A stretch of 64,000 nucleotides of DNA from the NCBI RefSeq assembly GCF_000327385.1, contig NW_008707225.1:1628309-1692308 (forward strand), written 5' to 3'. Numbering within the stretch: the first letter of the stretch is position 1; every line of letters starts with the position of its first letter. Under the pieces are notes generated by a model, which had not been told where the DNA came from, did no database searches, and saw only the letters and a list, made by a program, of their open reading frames with translations. Of the stretch, positions 51,521-64,000 are shown piece after piece. This stretch comes from Lottia gigantea (taxonomy: Eukaryota; Mollusca; Gastropoda; Lottiidae). Both the position numbers and the translations under genes were made by a program.

Positions 51521-52028
51521 CAGTCAAGTAACCATATTTCGTGCTAACCTATTTTTCGTGCATTTCTGGTCATGATTAATAATTTGCTTGTGCGACCTCG
51601 TGCGACCTCACATGATCCACTAGCGGATTCACGCTACGTATCTTATTTTGTCAGTCACTATTTTTTTTTTTAAAGCGTGGTCCTTTGAAGGAATTGTCAC
51701 TAGTTATAATGAATTGATATTCAAGGTAAATACTAAGAGAAGTTAATTGTACCATCCAGTATCCATACTACGTGTTTTTCTCGACTTGTTTATAGATCAA
51801 ACATTGTACACGAAAATAGGTGACACATTCTGCTGCCGTTGCCGAGTTGGTTACTCGTGAAAAGGTCAAAGTGAAAGATTCATAAAGAAAATCGAAACAA
51901 ACTAATTTTAATTATTTTGTAGAATATCTAAGGAAACATCTAGAACATAAAAAAAAAAATTTCGTTTTTTAATTTTGACGAAATTCGGTGTTGAATCCTT
52001 ATAAACACGAAAATAGGTTACACCACTG
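51521..52028 (-). mobile_element. Tc1/mariner-like MITE, copy 1 (inverted, shortened)
   Basis: It starts CAGTCAAGTAACC after a TA and ends GGTTACACCACTG. It is related along its length to the elements at 59262 and 62130, in opposite orientation and about 250 bp shorter. The right flank reads TC where TA is expected. No transposase is present. Confidence 0.75.
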
Positions 52029-52576
52029 TCCTACTTTAGAATTAATATTTCTATTCAATGAAATAGTGTCATTAACCCCGTAGAAGGCTAGTAAGCCACG
52101 ATAAAATATTGCATATCTGTATCAACGCAGAGGTGTACAAGCATATGTTTTAACAGATTAAACCATATTTACTTGATTGGACGAGTTATCAAATTCAAAC
52201 AAGACAGTTATCGGTTTTAATCAAATTCCATTTTTATTTCACACCATTTTTTGTTGACATTTATTTCCCGCTAATTTTGTAGTCGCGAGTAAATCGGCGA
52301 TATTTTTGCTGAGAGTTATCTTCCCTTAAAAACCTTGTTCGACTGTACAGACAGTACCATTGTGGTTGCACGTTGTTTCAAAGCACAATTCCGTCTGAAT
52401 ACTTTCTACCGAAAATCAGATTTTGGTTTATAGATCATAGTAGAAACAAATTTTCTGGTGTTCGCTTTTAGTTTTACTTAGGTTAGGGAGTTTTAACCTG
52501 AGAGTTAATTACCCCTAAATTGTTAATTTTGAGGGTGATGAGGCACCCAGCATAAATTGTTGACCATTATAATTTA

Positions 52577-53027
52577 AAGGGACGTGCGCCATTTTGGGAG
52601 GATAATTTTAATCTTGAAAATATGTTAATAATCTTCAGAAGAACTAGAATTGTCAGAAAATCGCATAGGCCTCTATAATTACCTAAAAAATACTTCAAAC
52701 TAGGAATTTTACTTACTATTTCTTTATGTCTTTTCTATAGATCTCAGCTAGAGTATCTTAATTCAAACACGGACCACATAATTAATAGACGTACGGTATC
52801 TATTGCTCTGTGGCACAGGCCAGTGCTTTCATTGAGACTCGTCTCAATTATACACCCTAACACGGATAATTCTGGACACACGACAGTGCAATAGTACTGA
52901 TTGGCTAAGCTAAATGAATTCCCGTCTCTGAGACTAAAGTATCATTGGTCAAATGAAATCGCGCAAGCTATATTCCCCGACATAAAAAATGATTGCAGCG
53001 AAAAAAGCACGAAATAGACAGTCCCGT
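52577..53027. repeat. MITE-like element related to the one at 14574
   Basis: It begins GGGACGTGCGCCATTTTGGG and contains 'atcttcagaagaac' and 'ctctgagactaaagtatcat', shared with 14574-14741. The right edge is probably at CAGTCCC near 53020. The ends are approximate. Non-coding. Confidence 0.4.
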
Positions 53028-53214
53028 TAGGGTGTGGTCCGTGGGAGCTGGGCATCAGCAAGTGCGAATTAAGCCCCAGCACAAGTTCAGCAGAGATTGA
53101 TTCATTTACATTGTCTTACTATTTGTACAAAATCAAAAAAGATAAAGATTTTGATATGTTTTTGGCACATCAACATTGTCAGAAATGAGTTCTGAGTCCT
53201 AGCACCAATTCATT

Positions 53215-54125
53215 CCTGGTGACGGGCCGTGTATTCATCCTTTGTTGATAAACAATTTTACCAAGTTTTGTCAAAATCCGTCAAGAATTGTGCCTTTTAG
53301 TTTCTCTACAAGGGTAATAACTATATAACTGAACATTATGTTCTCTGATCCTCCAGAGTGTCCAATCTTAAACCACATAAATATTTAGGCCCTGCAATTT
53401 TTGGGGTGGAGGGGTGGTTGGATTTGGTTCAACTAGTACCTGTAGTAGTTGAGCCACCGTTTCACCAAGTTTTGTTTAGTTCCGCCAAGAAGTCTGTCCT
53501 ACCTATTTCTATCATCAAGGGAAATAACTCTTTAAATATATTCTGATGTTATCAGTTCATCCTTGGGTGATAATGATCAATTTGACCAAGTTTTGTCAAA
53601 GATGGGTTTTTTTTTAGTGTCAAATTAAGAAAAATGAAAATATTTGGCAGTATGGTAACAATTACCAGTATGAAATATCCAACCTTCGGCTACACTTCTT
53701 TTGAACTTTTTGAGGCGATACTGAATAATATTACCAAAATCTGTTAAGAATTGGACCTTCTAGAGTGTTTACAGGCTTAAACTTGAACGTGCTACAAATT
53801 GAATGCATTTTCAACAACAAGGGTAATAACCAATTATATTTCGATTTTTAATATGGTTCATCCTTGGGTGATAAACACTCACACCAAGTTTCATCAAAAT
53901 CCGTTAAGAATTGCGCCTTCTAGAGTATTTACGAGCGTTTTAAGAACAAGGGCAATAACTCATACTAAATATTTTTCAATAGGGTTCATCCTTGGGTGAT
54001 TACAAACAGACATACTAAATTGCGTCGAAATCAATCAAGAATTGTGCCTTGTAGAGTGTTTACGAGCAAAGGGGGCGGACGGACAAGGTGACAATATACG
54101 CGCCCCATTTCACGTGGGCGTATAA
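53215..54125. repeat. Cluster of 'aacaagggtaataac' dispersed repeats
   Basis: Several diverged units share 'ggttcatccttgggtgat', 'caccaagttttgtcaaaatcc' and 'attgtgccttctagagtgttta'. The block ends with GTGGGCGTATA at about 54114-54123. It contains a G-rich stretch (about 53400-53425) followed by 'gtagtagttgagccacc', as near 4200. Small frames inside are incidental. Confidence 0.7.
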
Positions 54126-54371
54126 AAAGACTTTGACCTTCTTGATCGGTCAATGGTATTTTTCCAAGTCATTAGAACACTTCTACGTTCTATCAGAAAG
54201 TATATTAGCATTTTCATAAATGAAAATAAGGGAACCCATCTTTAAAAGTCCGTTAAAAATTTTGCCTCCAATCGTGCATATTCGAGTTTTCAAAGGGATC
54301 TATCTTGGGCGATAAATTTCACCAAATTGTCAAGAAATATTCCTTCGAGGAGTTTGTTTAAAGAGCAATAA

Positions 54372-54620
54372 TTCATTTTTATACGCCCACATAAATATTT
54401 GGTCGTATATTGTCGTCGCCTCTGTCCGTGAACATTTCTTGTGAGCACTATAGAGACTACACTTTTCATCTGATTTTGATAAAACTTGGTGCTTTACATT
54501 GATAAGATCTCGGTCAAGATCGAATTTAACACATTTTCGATAAACGGTTTTTGAGATATTGCCCTAGACTTTGTTAAAACGTGTCAGAACTTGTTTTCTT
54601 GCCCTTGATAAGAGCTGTGT
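54372..54620. repeat. 'tatacgcccacataaatattt' dispersed repeat end
   Basis: It begins TTTTATACGCCCACATAAAT and runs through 'tcgtcgcctctgtccgtgaac' and 'cttttcatctgattttgata'. This is the outward-facing partner type of the 54114-54123 end. It may be one end of a larger element with the 53215-54125 block. Confidence 0.55.
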
Positions 54621-55432
54621 GATTTAATTGTTTGTTATATTTGGGTTATTGATATCGATTTTGAAATTTTTTTGTAGAATTACTGAGCATAAATTACTGG
54701 CATATATTTATGAAATTGAATTCAAACTAATAAAGTTTCTTCAATATGTGAAAATTCGTGGTTTAGTCACTAAAGACGGATTTTATCATTTCTGACAGCT
54801 GCCAGTGGGCCTATCTTACCTTGCCTCGCAAGCTATCTTAATTATATTAAACGATTTCAGATTTCAGATTTTTTCGACTTTAAGAAAGTTCTTAAAAGAC
54901 CTTGGTAGTTAATCGAAATCATCCAGACTTATTGGTCCCCACTTTTCAGCTCTGACCCGAACCAAGACCAATTAATATTTATTGTGCTTTAGACCACTGG
55001 CAGATAAATGAGGCATTTACAAATGAGTGGCTTGATAATTATCACTGGACATTTTAAATGCAGCCTTCCTAATGGAGAATATTCAGTGCATATTGATATT
55101 TCACTCATAGATTAGGTTGATAACAACAACATAAGAAAATACTTTTTAGTGTGGGGTATACTAAATCAAATTATCACATTTATTTACTGTTCGTATGATT
55201 ATCAATATAGATGAATTTATACATTCAAGATAAAAAAACAAAAACTAGAAACATTTCAGAATTTAACTTTTACTTTCGAAGGACACAATAACTTTAGCTA
55301 TATGTATTCTTTATTGAATACACCTTATTTTGATCTTTAATGAGTGATGATGAAACTAGGAGATAAATAATGTAACAATGAAGTTGAGAAAGCAGTAATG
55401 TTTTCTTAACTTATGAATGCATGGCAATAAGT
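54621..55432. other. 3' flank of the HSC70 gene
   Basis: No coding sequence is seen. A minus-strand AATAAA (plus-strand TTTATT at about 55309-55314) lies some 120 bp after the HSC70 stop and is the likely poly(A) signal. Confidence 0.45.
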
Positions 55433-58916
<3,484 letters not shown>

Positions 58917-58922
58917 TTTCGT

Positions 58923-60402
58923 CTGAAAATTAAAGAAATTAAACTAGAGTTCAGATCAAATTCATAGACTCCTGTCCAAGCCTACAAAGAACGAATATTT
59001 TTGATAAACCTACATACCATACTGCTGTATGATTTATGAAGATGTGTGAAGATCTCATTTGCTTAAGAACTACCACATAGAAAAGTTAGCAAAATACAAT
59101 TTTCATCCAGAACTTAAAACACTGATCTCGCTCTCAGATCCAGACATCATCTCAATTCAACAAAATTTTGTTAAAAACTTAAGCTAGCAGATGATGGAAC
59201 AAAAATTAGTGGTTTGGGTTACGATTGATTTCTAAAATCACTAGCGTTGAAATCGGTAGTACAGTTGTGTAACCTATTTTCGTGGATGTAAGGCTTCAAC
59301 ACCAAATTTCATCAAAGTTAAAAAAACGAAAAAAAAAAAATGTATTTCTCAGATGTTTCCTCAGATATTCTACAAAATAGTTAAAATTGGTTTATTTCGA
59401 TTTTCTTTATGAATCCTTCACTTTGACCCATATTTCATGAGCAAGCAACTCGGCAACGGCGGCAGAATGCGTCACCTATTTTCGTGTACAATGTTTGATC
59501 TATAAATAAGTCTAGAAATACACATTGTATGGATACCGGGTGGTATAATTAACTTCTCTTAGTATTTATCTTTAATATCAATTCATTTTAACTAGTGACA
59601 AAATATGATACTTGCTAAAAGTCACTGAAAAAAACATAAGAATATGGTCAACTTTGTGTTCCATAGAAATTTTCTGACACAGAATCCGCTAGTTGATTGA
59701 CTTCATTCGTTGGAATATATTCTAGCAGACGACACTTGGAATTCCGATTACCGCTTAGGATTATAAGGAAATTCGGCCGATAAAAACTGGTGACGTTTGG
59801 TAATAAGTGAAATCCGCCATTTTGTATTTGTCAAAATATACATTAATACATTTTACCTTGCTTGAAACTACTGGATTCATTCTACTAGCTGATATTGCAG
59901 AGAAAACCCATGTTTATTAAAACAAACTAATGCAGAGGTCGCGCAAGGAAGCTCATGTAAATTATTAATCCTTTCCGGAAATCCACGAATAATAGGTTTC
60001 CACGAAATTAGGTTACTTGACTGTATTATATCACACCACGTGCCAAACCACATGAATAATCCAACCACGTGGTTAGAACATTCTAGAAATTTCCTTTCCT
60101 CCCCTATGAAACCGAAAGAAGGATTTGTAGTGTTTATTTCTTCCTCAATTGGGATTAACAGACCCATCCAACCGAAGACCATATAGCTTTAACATTTAAG
60201 AGCAGAATCGTGTGTCGACATATGTCATAAGCGACTAAACAAAGGGTAACACCTCAATTCAGTCCTCATTTTTGTTTCTTTTAGTCTAGCCCATTCAGTT
60301 TATCCATAAAAAAAAATATCATAATGAAAACTATTCATTGCTCACAGGAATACAGTGAGATATAAATATTTCATTTCCCATAGAATATTCTTAAATTGTT
60401 AC
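58923..60402 (-). other. HSC70 5'-UTR intron
   Basis: Donor TGTAACAG|GTAACA (exon edge 60403) and acceptor TTTTCAG|ACGAAAATG (exon edge 58922) delimit a 1.48-kb intron before the start codon, a layout common in HSC70 genes. Half of it is a MITE (59262-60023). The rest shows no gene. Confidence 0.7.
59262..60023 (+). mobile_element. Tc1/mariner-like MITE, copy 2, about 762 bp
   Basis: The ends are CAGTTGTGTAACCTATTTTC and, on the other strand, CAGTCAAGTAACCTAATTTC. The element is flanked on both sides by TA, the target duplication of the Tc1/mariner superfamily. A second inner AACCTATTATTCGTGG lies near the right end. No transposase frame is present. It sits in the HSC70 5'-UTR intron. Closely related copies are at 62130 and, inverted, 51521. 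Confidence 0.82.
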
Positions 60403-60475
60403 CTGTTACAAAATTTCTTTCTCCTCGATCTAGCTTGTGACCAGCTTCTTCTAGTTCAACGCCCTTTGTCTGAAA
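60403..60475 (-). other. HSC70 non-coding first exon (approximate)
   Basis: The 3' edge is fixed by the splice donor at 60402/60403. The 5' edge is set about 28 bp below the TATA box and is only approximate. The exon contains no ATG in a good context. Confidence 0.6.
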
Positions 60476-60500
60476 TAAATTACTGAACACGCCGGCTGCT

Positions 60501-60548
60501 GTTTATAAACTCGGATGTGACGTCAGAATCGAACTTTCTAGAATTTTT
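60501..60548 (-). promoter_or_regulatory. HSC70 promoter: TATA box, CRE and heat-shock element
   Basis: TATA-type GTTTATAAAC lies at 60501-60510, a perfect CRE palindrome TGACGTCA at 60518-60525, and a heat-shock element at 60531-60543 with three alternating units (GAA-ct-TTC-ta-GAA). The order fits transcription leftward into the non-coding exon. HSF binding to nGAAn arrays and CREB/ATF binding to TGACGTCA are established. That this gene responds to heat is an inference. Confidence 0.78.
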
Positions 60549-61787
60549 ATTAAAGGCGTTTTTGGTCGGCCGATTTGATTTGGTTTAGATTTGCTAGTAC
60601 GATTTGGTGCAATTTCGATTAGATTAGCAGTGGTCTACAAATGCGAAATTTGATTATGTGATTAGGCAATATGGCTGCCTTCGCTGACAGCAACAAAGGA
60701 AAGAATTTTGATAATTATTGTTGAACTTCCACATGTCGACATCTTGAAAAAGTCTAATCTAAATGCCTAGCAAATGATAAGCCCAATCAGTATAGGTAAA
60801 CTTCCTCATAAATGTACCGCTTAGCCTAAACTTCCTGGCTCACAAATGCACAAAATAGCTAATCTATCAAATCGACAAAAACGCCTTCGATTAATTGGCA
60901 CTGTAGGGTGAAAAGCTCTTTACCGTTGTACTGGATAACATTGTCTTATGTAAAATAGCGTCTCCAAAACTTAAAATACGTGGTCGATAAAATAGTTTGT
61001 TCGAGATGATGTCAAGTCATGTTAGATGTTTCTAGAAAATGACCACAGTTCCAGTCCATAGAGTAATTCATAACATGTTAAATATTATTTCTCTAGGCTA
61101 AAAGCTTGGACTAATGACTGACTACTTTAAGTCACATAATCTAATTATATAGTAGGACTTAATAGACATTATCTGCTGTCAAAGTTACAGGTCTGTGGAG
61201 GCCAAATTCAGTCGATTTTCCTGGCAGAATCCCTGCATCCGATAAATATTGCAAGTAATTATTCAAAAATTCTTAAAATTTTAAGTCCAACTTCGATCTA
61301 GGTCCACTGATGTTGTAATATATATTGGCCAAGAATTTTAAAATTTATGTCCATCCTAAGTAAACATTTAAGTGACATCCGTCAAGAGTATATTTCACTT
61401 AATGGATATTTTGGAGTTCAACGCTTTTAAAGTTTACAGAATAACGGCAAAAATTACCCGTTTCCATGGCTCATATAATGAAGTAAAACCTATTCTTTAA
61501 TGAAAGTCATAGTGTTAATGAGATTAGTGAACATCGATATATTATTCAAGATATTATAGAAGATTTAATTAAGTGTTTTACAAATATATAAGATCATTGA
61601 TGCGGTCAGACTTTGTGTTCATGCACTTCCGGTTTTATTTGATGAAATTTCGATTAACCAGGCGCTAAAACATTTCATAATACCAGTGACCTTAACCTTG
61701 GTCTCGTAGAATAAACTCCCAACATGAGCATGTTGTCCTGTAAAGAAAATATCATTTATTAACCAGGTTCTTAACAAAATTACGACT
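60549..61787. other. Intergenic region between HSC70 and COA3 (head to head)
   Basis: The two genes diverge from here. No exon, repeat or clear core promoter for COA3 was recognised. The stretch is unremarkable AT-rich DNA. Confidence 0.5.
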
Positions 61788-63751
61788 ATGTCTGCATTTA
61801 TGAATAAGGTTTGGAGGTTCATAACTGAGCCAAGTGAGAAGACAAAGAAGGTTAGCCTAAAGAGGCTAAGTGATGCAGACATCAAGAAAATGAACGAGTC
61901 GGACCAATTTTTTCTCAAATATATTGAAAGAGAAAATATTGCCCGCGCTGAAGAAATGATCGTTTACAGAAGAAATATACGCAGAATGGCAATTGGACTT
62001 GCCATATTTTCATTATCTATATGTATCCTTTTTACAAGTCACATTGTTTACAGGAATAAAATTACAGGACAACTCTGGAAACTACCAATTTTGACGATGC
62101 AATGGCACTTATATAATTACAGTATAGTACAGTGGTGTAACCTATTTTCGTGGATATAAGGATTCAACACTGAATTTCGTCAAAGTTAAAAAAACGAAAA
62201 TTTTTTTTTTATGTTTTAGATGTTTCCTCAGATATTCTACAAAATAATTAAAATTGGTTTGTTTCAATTTTCTTTATGAATCCTTCACTTTGACCCATAT
62301 TATCTATATTGATCTATAAATAAGTCTAGAAAAACACGTTCTATGGATACCGGGTGGTATAATTAACTTCTCTTAGTATTTATCTTTAATATCAATTCAT
62401 TATAACTAGTGACAATTCCTTCAAAGAACCACGATTTTAAAAAAAAATAGTGACTGACAAAATAAGATATGTAGAGTGATTTATTGCTAAAAGTCACTGA
62501 AACAACATAGGAATATGGTCCACTTTGTGTTCCATAGAAATTTTCTGCTGACACGGAATCTGCTAGTTGATCACATGACCTCATTCGTTGGATTATATTC
62601 TAGCAGACGACACTTGGAATTCCGATTACCGCTCGGGATTATAAGGAAATTCGGCCGATAAAAAATGGTAATGTTTGGTAATAAGTGAAATCAGCCATTT
62701 TGTATTTGTCAAAGTATACATGAATACATTTTACCTTGCTTGAAACTACTGGATTCATTCTACTAGCTGATATTGTAGAGAAAACCCATGTTAATCAAAA
62801 CAAACTAATGCGGAGGTCGAACAAGGTCGCTCATGTAAATTATTAATCCTTTTCTGGAAATCCACGAATAATAGGTTTCCACGAAATTAGGTAACTCGAC
62901 TGTATAGAGTTATTATCACTACTGAGACCAGTTGTGACATTATCACTCAGACCAATGTTACAATTATGAGACTACTCAGACCAATCTTAAAAGTCTGCAC
63001 GGACAAATCTGACCAATTGATGTCAAACTACAAAGAGTCAATAGTTAACTAGTGCTGATCTTGTTGTCAATGCATCACATCGTATCATCACATGAATCAT
63101 ATTTTTCACACTAGCATTAATACAATATGGATGAATTCTTAAAAAAATACCAGCTAAAATAAATATAATAGCTATGAAATTTTATCAAAAGTGGACAAGA
63201 ATACTGTGTGTTTGCTTTCATTGGTAGTGTAACTATTGCCATTTGGATTAATTGGTCCTAGTAGTGTCATAATTCAGTGGTCTTATTATTGGTCCAAGTA
63301 TTCTGGTCCTAGTTGTCTTGTAACATTATTTCCAACAACATTGGTCCAAATTGTCTCATAATTGGTTCAAGTTAATAATTTATGATTGTTTTAGTCACTA
63401 TTGTTGTAATAGAAGTGCGACTCTTTTCTGTGTATTTTTATTAGTTCTAATATCAACCTAAAAATATTACTAATAGTCTTATAGTTGTAAAGAATCACAT
63501 TAGTCCAATACACCTTAAGATCCCTTCATTTCTTTGAAGTGCTATTGTGATTAGACATTAAAGCTTTCAACCATGGTTAATAAGAAATTGTTGCTGTTTG
63601 ATTGATAATACATTATAATAAATGTTTCCTCTTCATTTTTTTCATAGTTTATGATCTTTAACATTCTATAGATATTTATACATTACGTTCTATGAAACAA
63701 GAAAAATATCTGGTTGGATTTGATGAAGTGCCGGAAGAAAAGAAGGTGTGA
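61788..63751 (+). CDS. COA3: COA3: cytochrome c oxidase assembly factor 3 (CCDC56), 104 aa
   Basis: Exons 61788-62022 and 63672-63751 (315 nt, phases agree). Read across the junction the protein has a basic N-terminus and LSDADIKKMNESDQFFLKYI, then RRNIRRMAIGLAIFSLS with a single membrane span. It continues IYIYTLRSMKQEKYLVGFDE and ends VPEEKKV. Human COA3 (106 aa) has the same plan, with [20 protein letters not shown] then FYSISQERFLDELEDE. The family is an inner-mitochondrial-membrane factor that stabilises newly made COX1 during complex IV assembly. Reading on past 62022 gives a longer frame to 62159, but this is intron; it departs from the family exactly at the GT and enters a MITE. Confidence 0.87.
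62130..62902 (+). mobile_element. Tc1/mariner-like MITE, copy 3, about 773 bp
   Basis: CAGTGGTGTAACCTATTTTC at the left and its inverted counterpart ending GTAACTCGACTG at the right are flanked by TA on each side. It is nearly colinear with the element at 59262, in the same orientation. It lies in the single COA3 intron. No transposase frame. Confidence 0.82.
63240..63370. repeat. Short degenerate 'ttggtcc' repeat in the COA3 intron
   Basis: ATTGGTCCTAGT, ATTGGTCCAAGT, TCTGGTCCTAGT, ATTGGTCCAAAT and ATTGGTTCAAGT recur over about 130 bp with 'gtctcataat'-type spacers. Non-coding and of low complexity. Confidence 0.5.
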
Positions 63752-64000
63752 AAAGTAGAATATAATCAGACTCCTTTACGACTTTTACACTCTTTGATCA
63801 TGTAATATATGATTTCAGAGCTGTTTATTTAGCTGTGTTTCCTAGTAGTGTCAGGCAAGAACTATCCGAAATTATGTGGTATTAATTGTGCTTGACAGGA
63901 ATGGAATTTTAGCCACTTACAGACTTTTCAGATTTAAAATTTAGGGGTTGAGTGTTCTCTAGCAGTGTGAATTTGTAATACTTTTTTTTATATCTCAATG
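63752..64000. other. 3' flank of COA3
   Basis: This follows the COA3 TGA and is presumably 3' UTR. No canonical AATAAA is seen before the window ends, and no other feature is visible. Confidence 0.4.

Noticed and set aside
59877-60182. 101-residue minus-strand frame upstream of HSC70
   Set aside because: It straddles a MITE end and the 5'-UTR intron; no homology or splice support.
61788-62159. COA3 read through to 62159 as a 123-residue protein
   Set aside because: Family similarity stops at the GT donor after 62022 and resumes at 63672; the extra residues lie in intron and in a MITE.

Overview
The window is nuclear DNA from an invertebrate animal, most likely a mollusc. It is AT-rich. Its genes have many short exons with GT-AG introns, and their proteins have clear human counterparts. 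The intergenic DNA and introns carry dispersed repeats with the 'caagggcaataactc ... accaagtttcatcaaaatcc' and 'tacgcccac' signatures, which I associate from memory with molluscan genomes. No retrovirus-like or other capsid-bearing element was recognised.

Layout. (1) 503-3324, minus: the 3' part of a multi-exon gene I cannot name. (2) 8108-20129, minus: a nine-exon gene for a C21orf58-type DUF4587 protein. Its 8.3-kb first intron holds a 2.85-kb satellite of 26-bp units. (3) 22066-23670: a 24-bp minisatellite that is open on both strands. (4) 24530-28397, plus: WDSUB1 (WD40, SAM, U-box), eleven coding exons. (5) 30033-50305, minus: TIMELESS (the replication-fork, timeout-type protein), 36 coding exons whose phases all agree, 1467 residues. 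It is tail to tail with WDSUB1. (6) 38108-40411, plus: an intronless leucine-rich-repeat membrane protein nested antisense in a TIMELESS intron. (7) 50306-55300: intergenic, mostly repeats and non-autonomous DNA transposons. (8) 55433-60475, minus: a cytosolic HSC70 gene, six coding exons plus a non-coding first exon, with a TATA box, a CRE and a heat-shock element. (9) 61788-63751, plus: COA3, two exons split by a long intron containing a transposon.

The most interesting signal is in the HSC70 introns. They hold five C/D-box snoRNA-like units of two families. Three share a U14-like element complementary to the 5' end of 18S rRNA; two of these have compensatory changes in the terminal stem. 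The other two carry a 17-nt guide matching the conserved CCAAGGAAGGCAGC stretch of 18S rRNA, as U16/SNORD16 does. One chaperone gene would thus supply two 18S-directed snoRNA families.

Gene structures were read by eye from splice signals, protein continuity and phase arithmetic. Names rest on remembered family sequences, not on searches.
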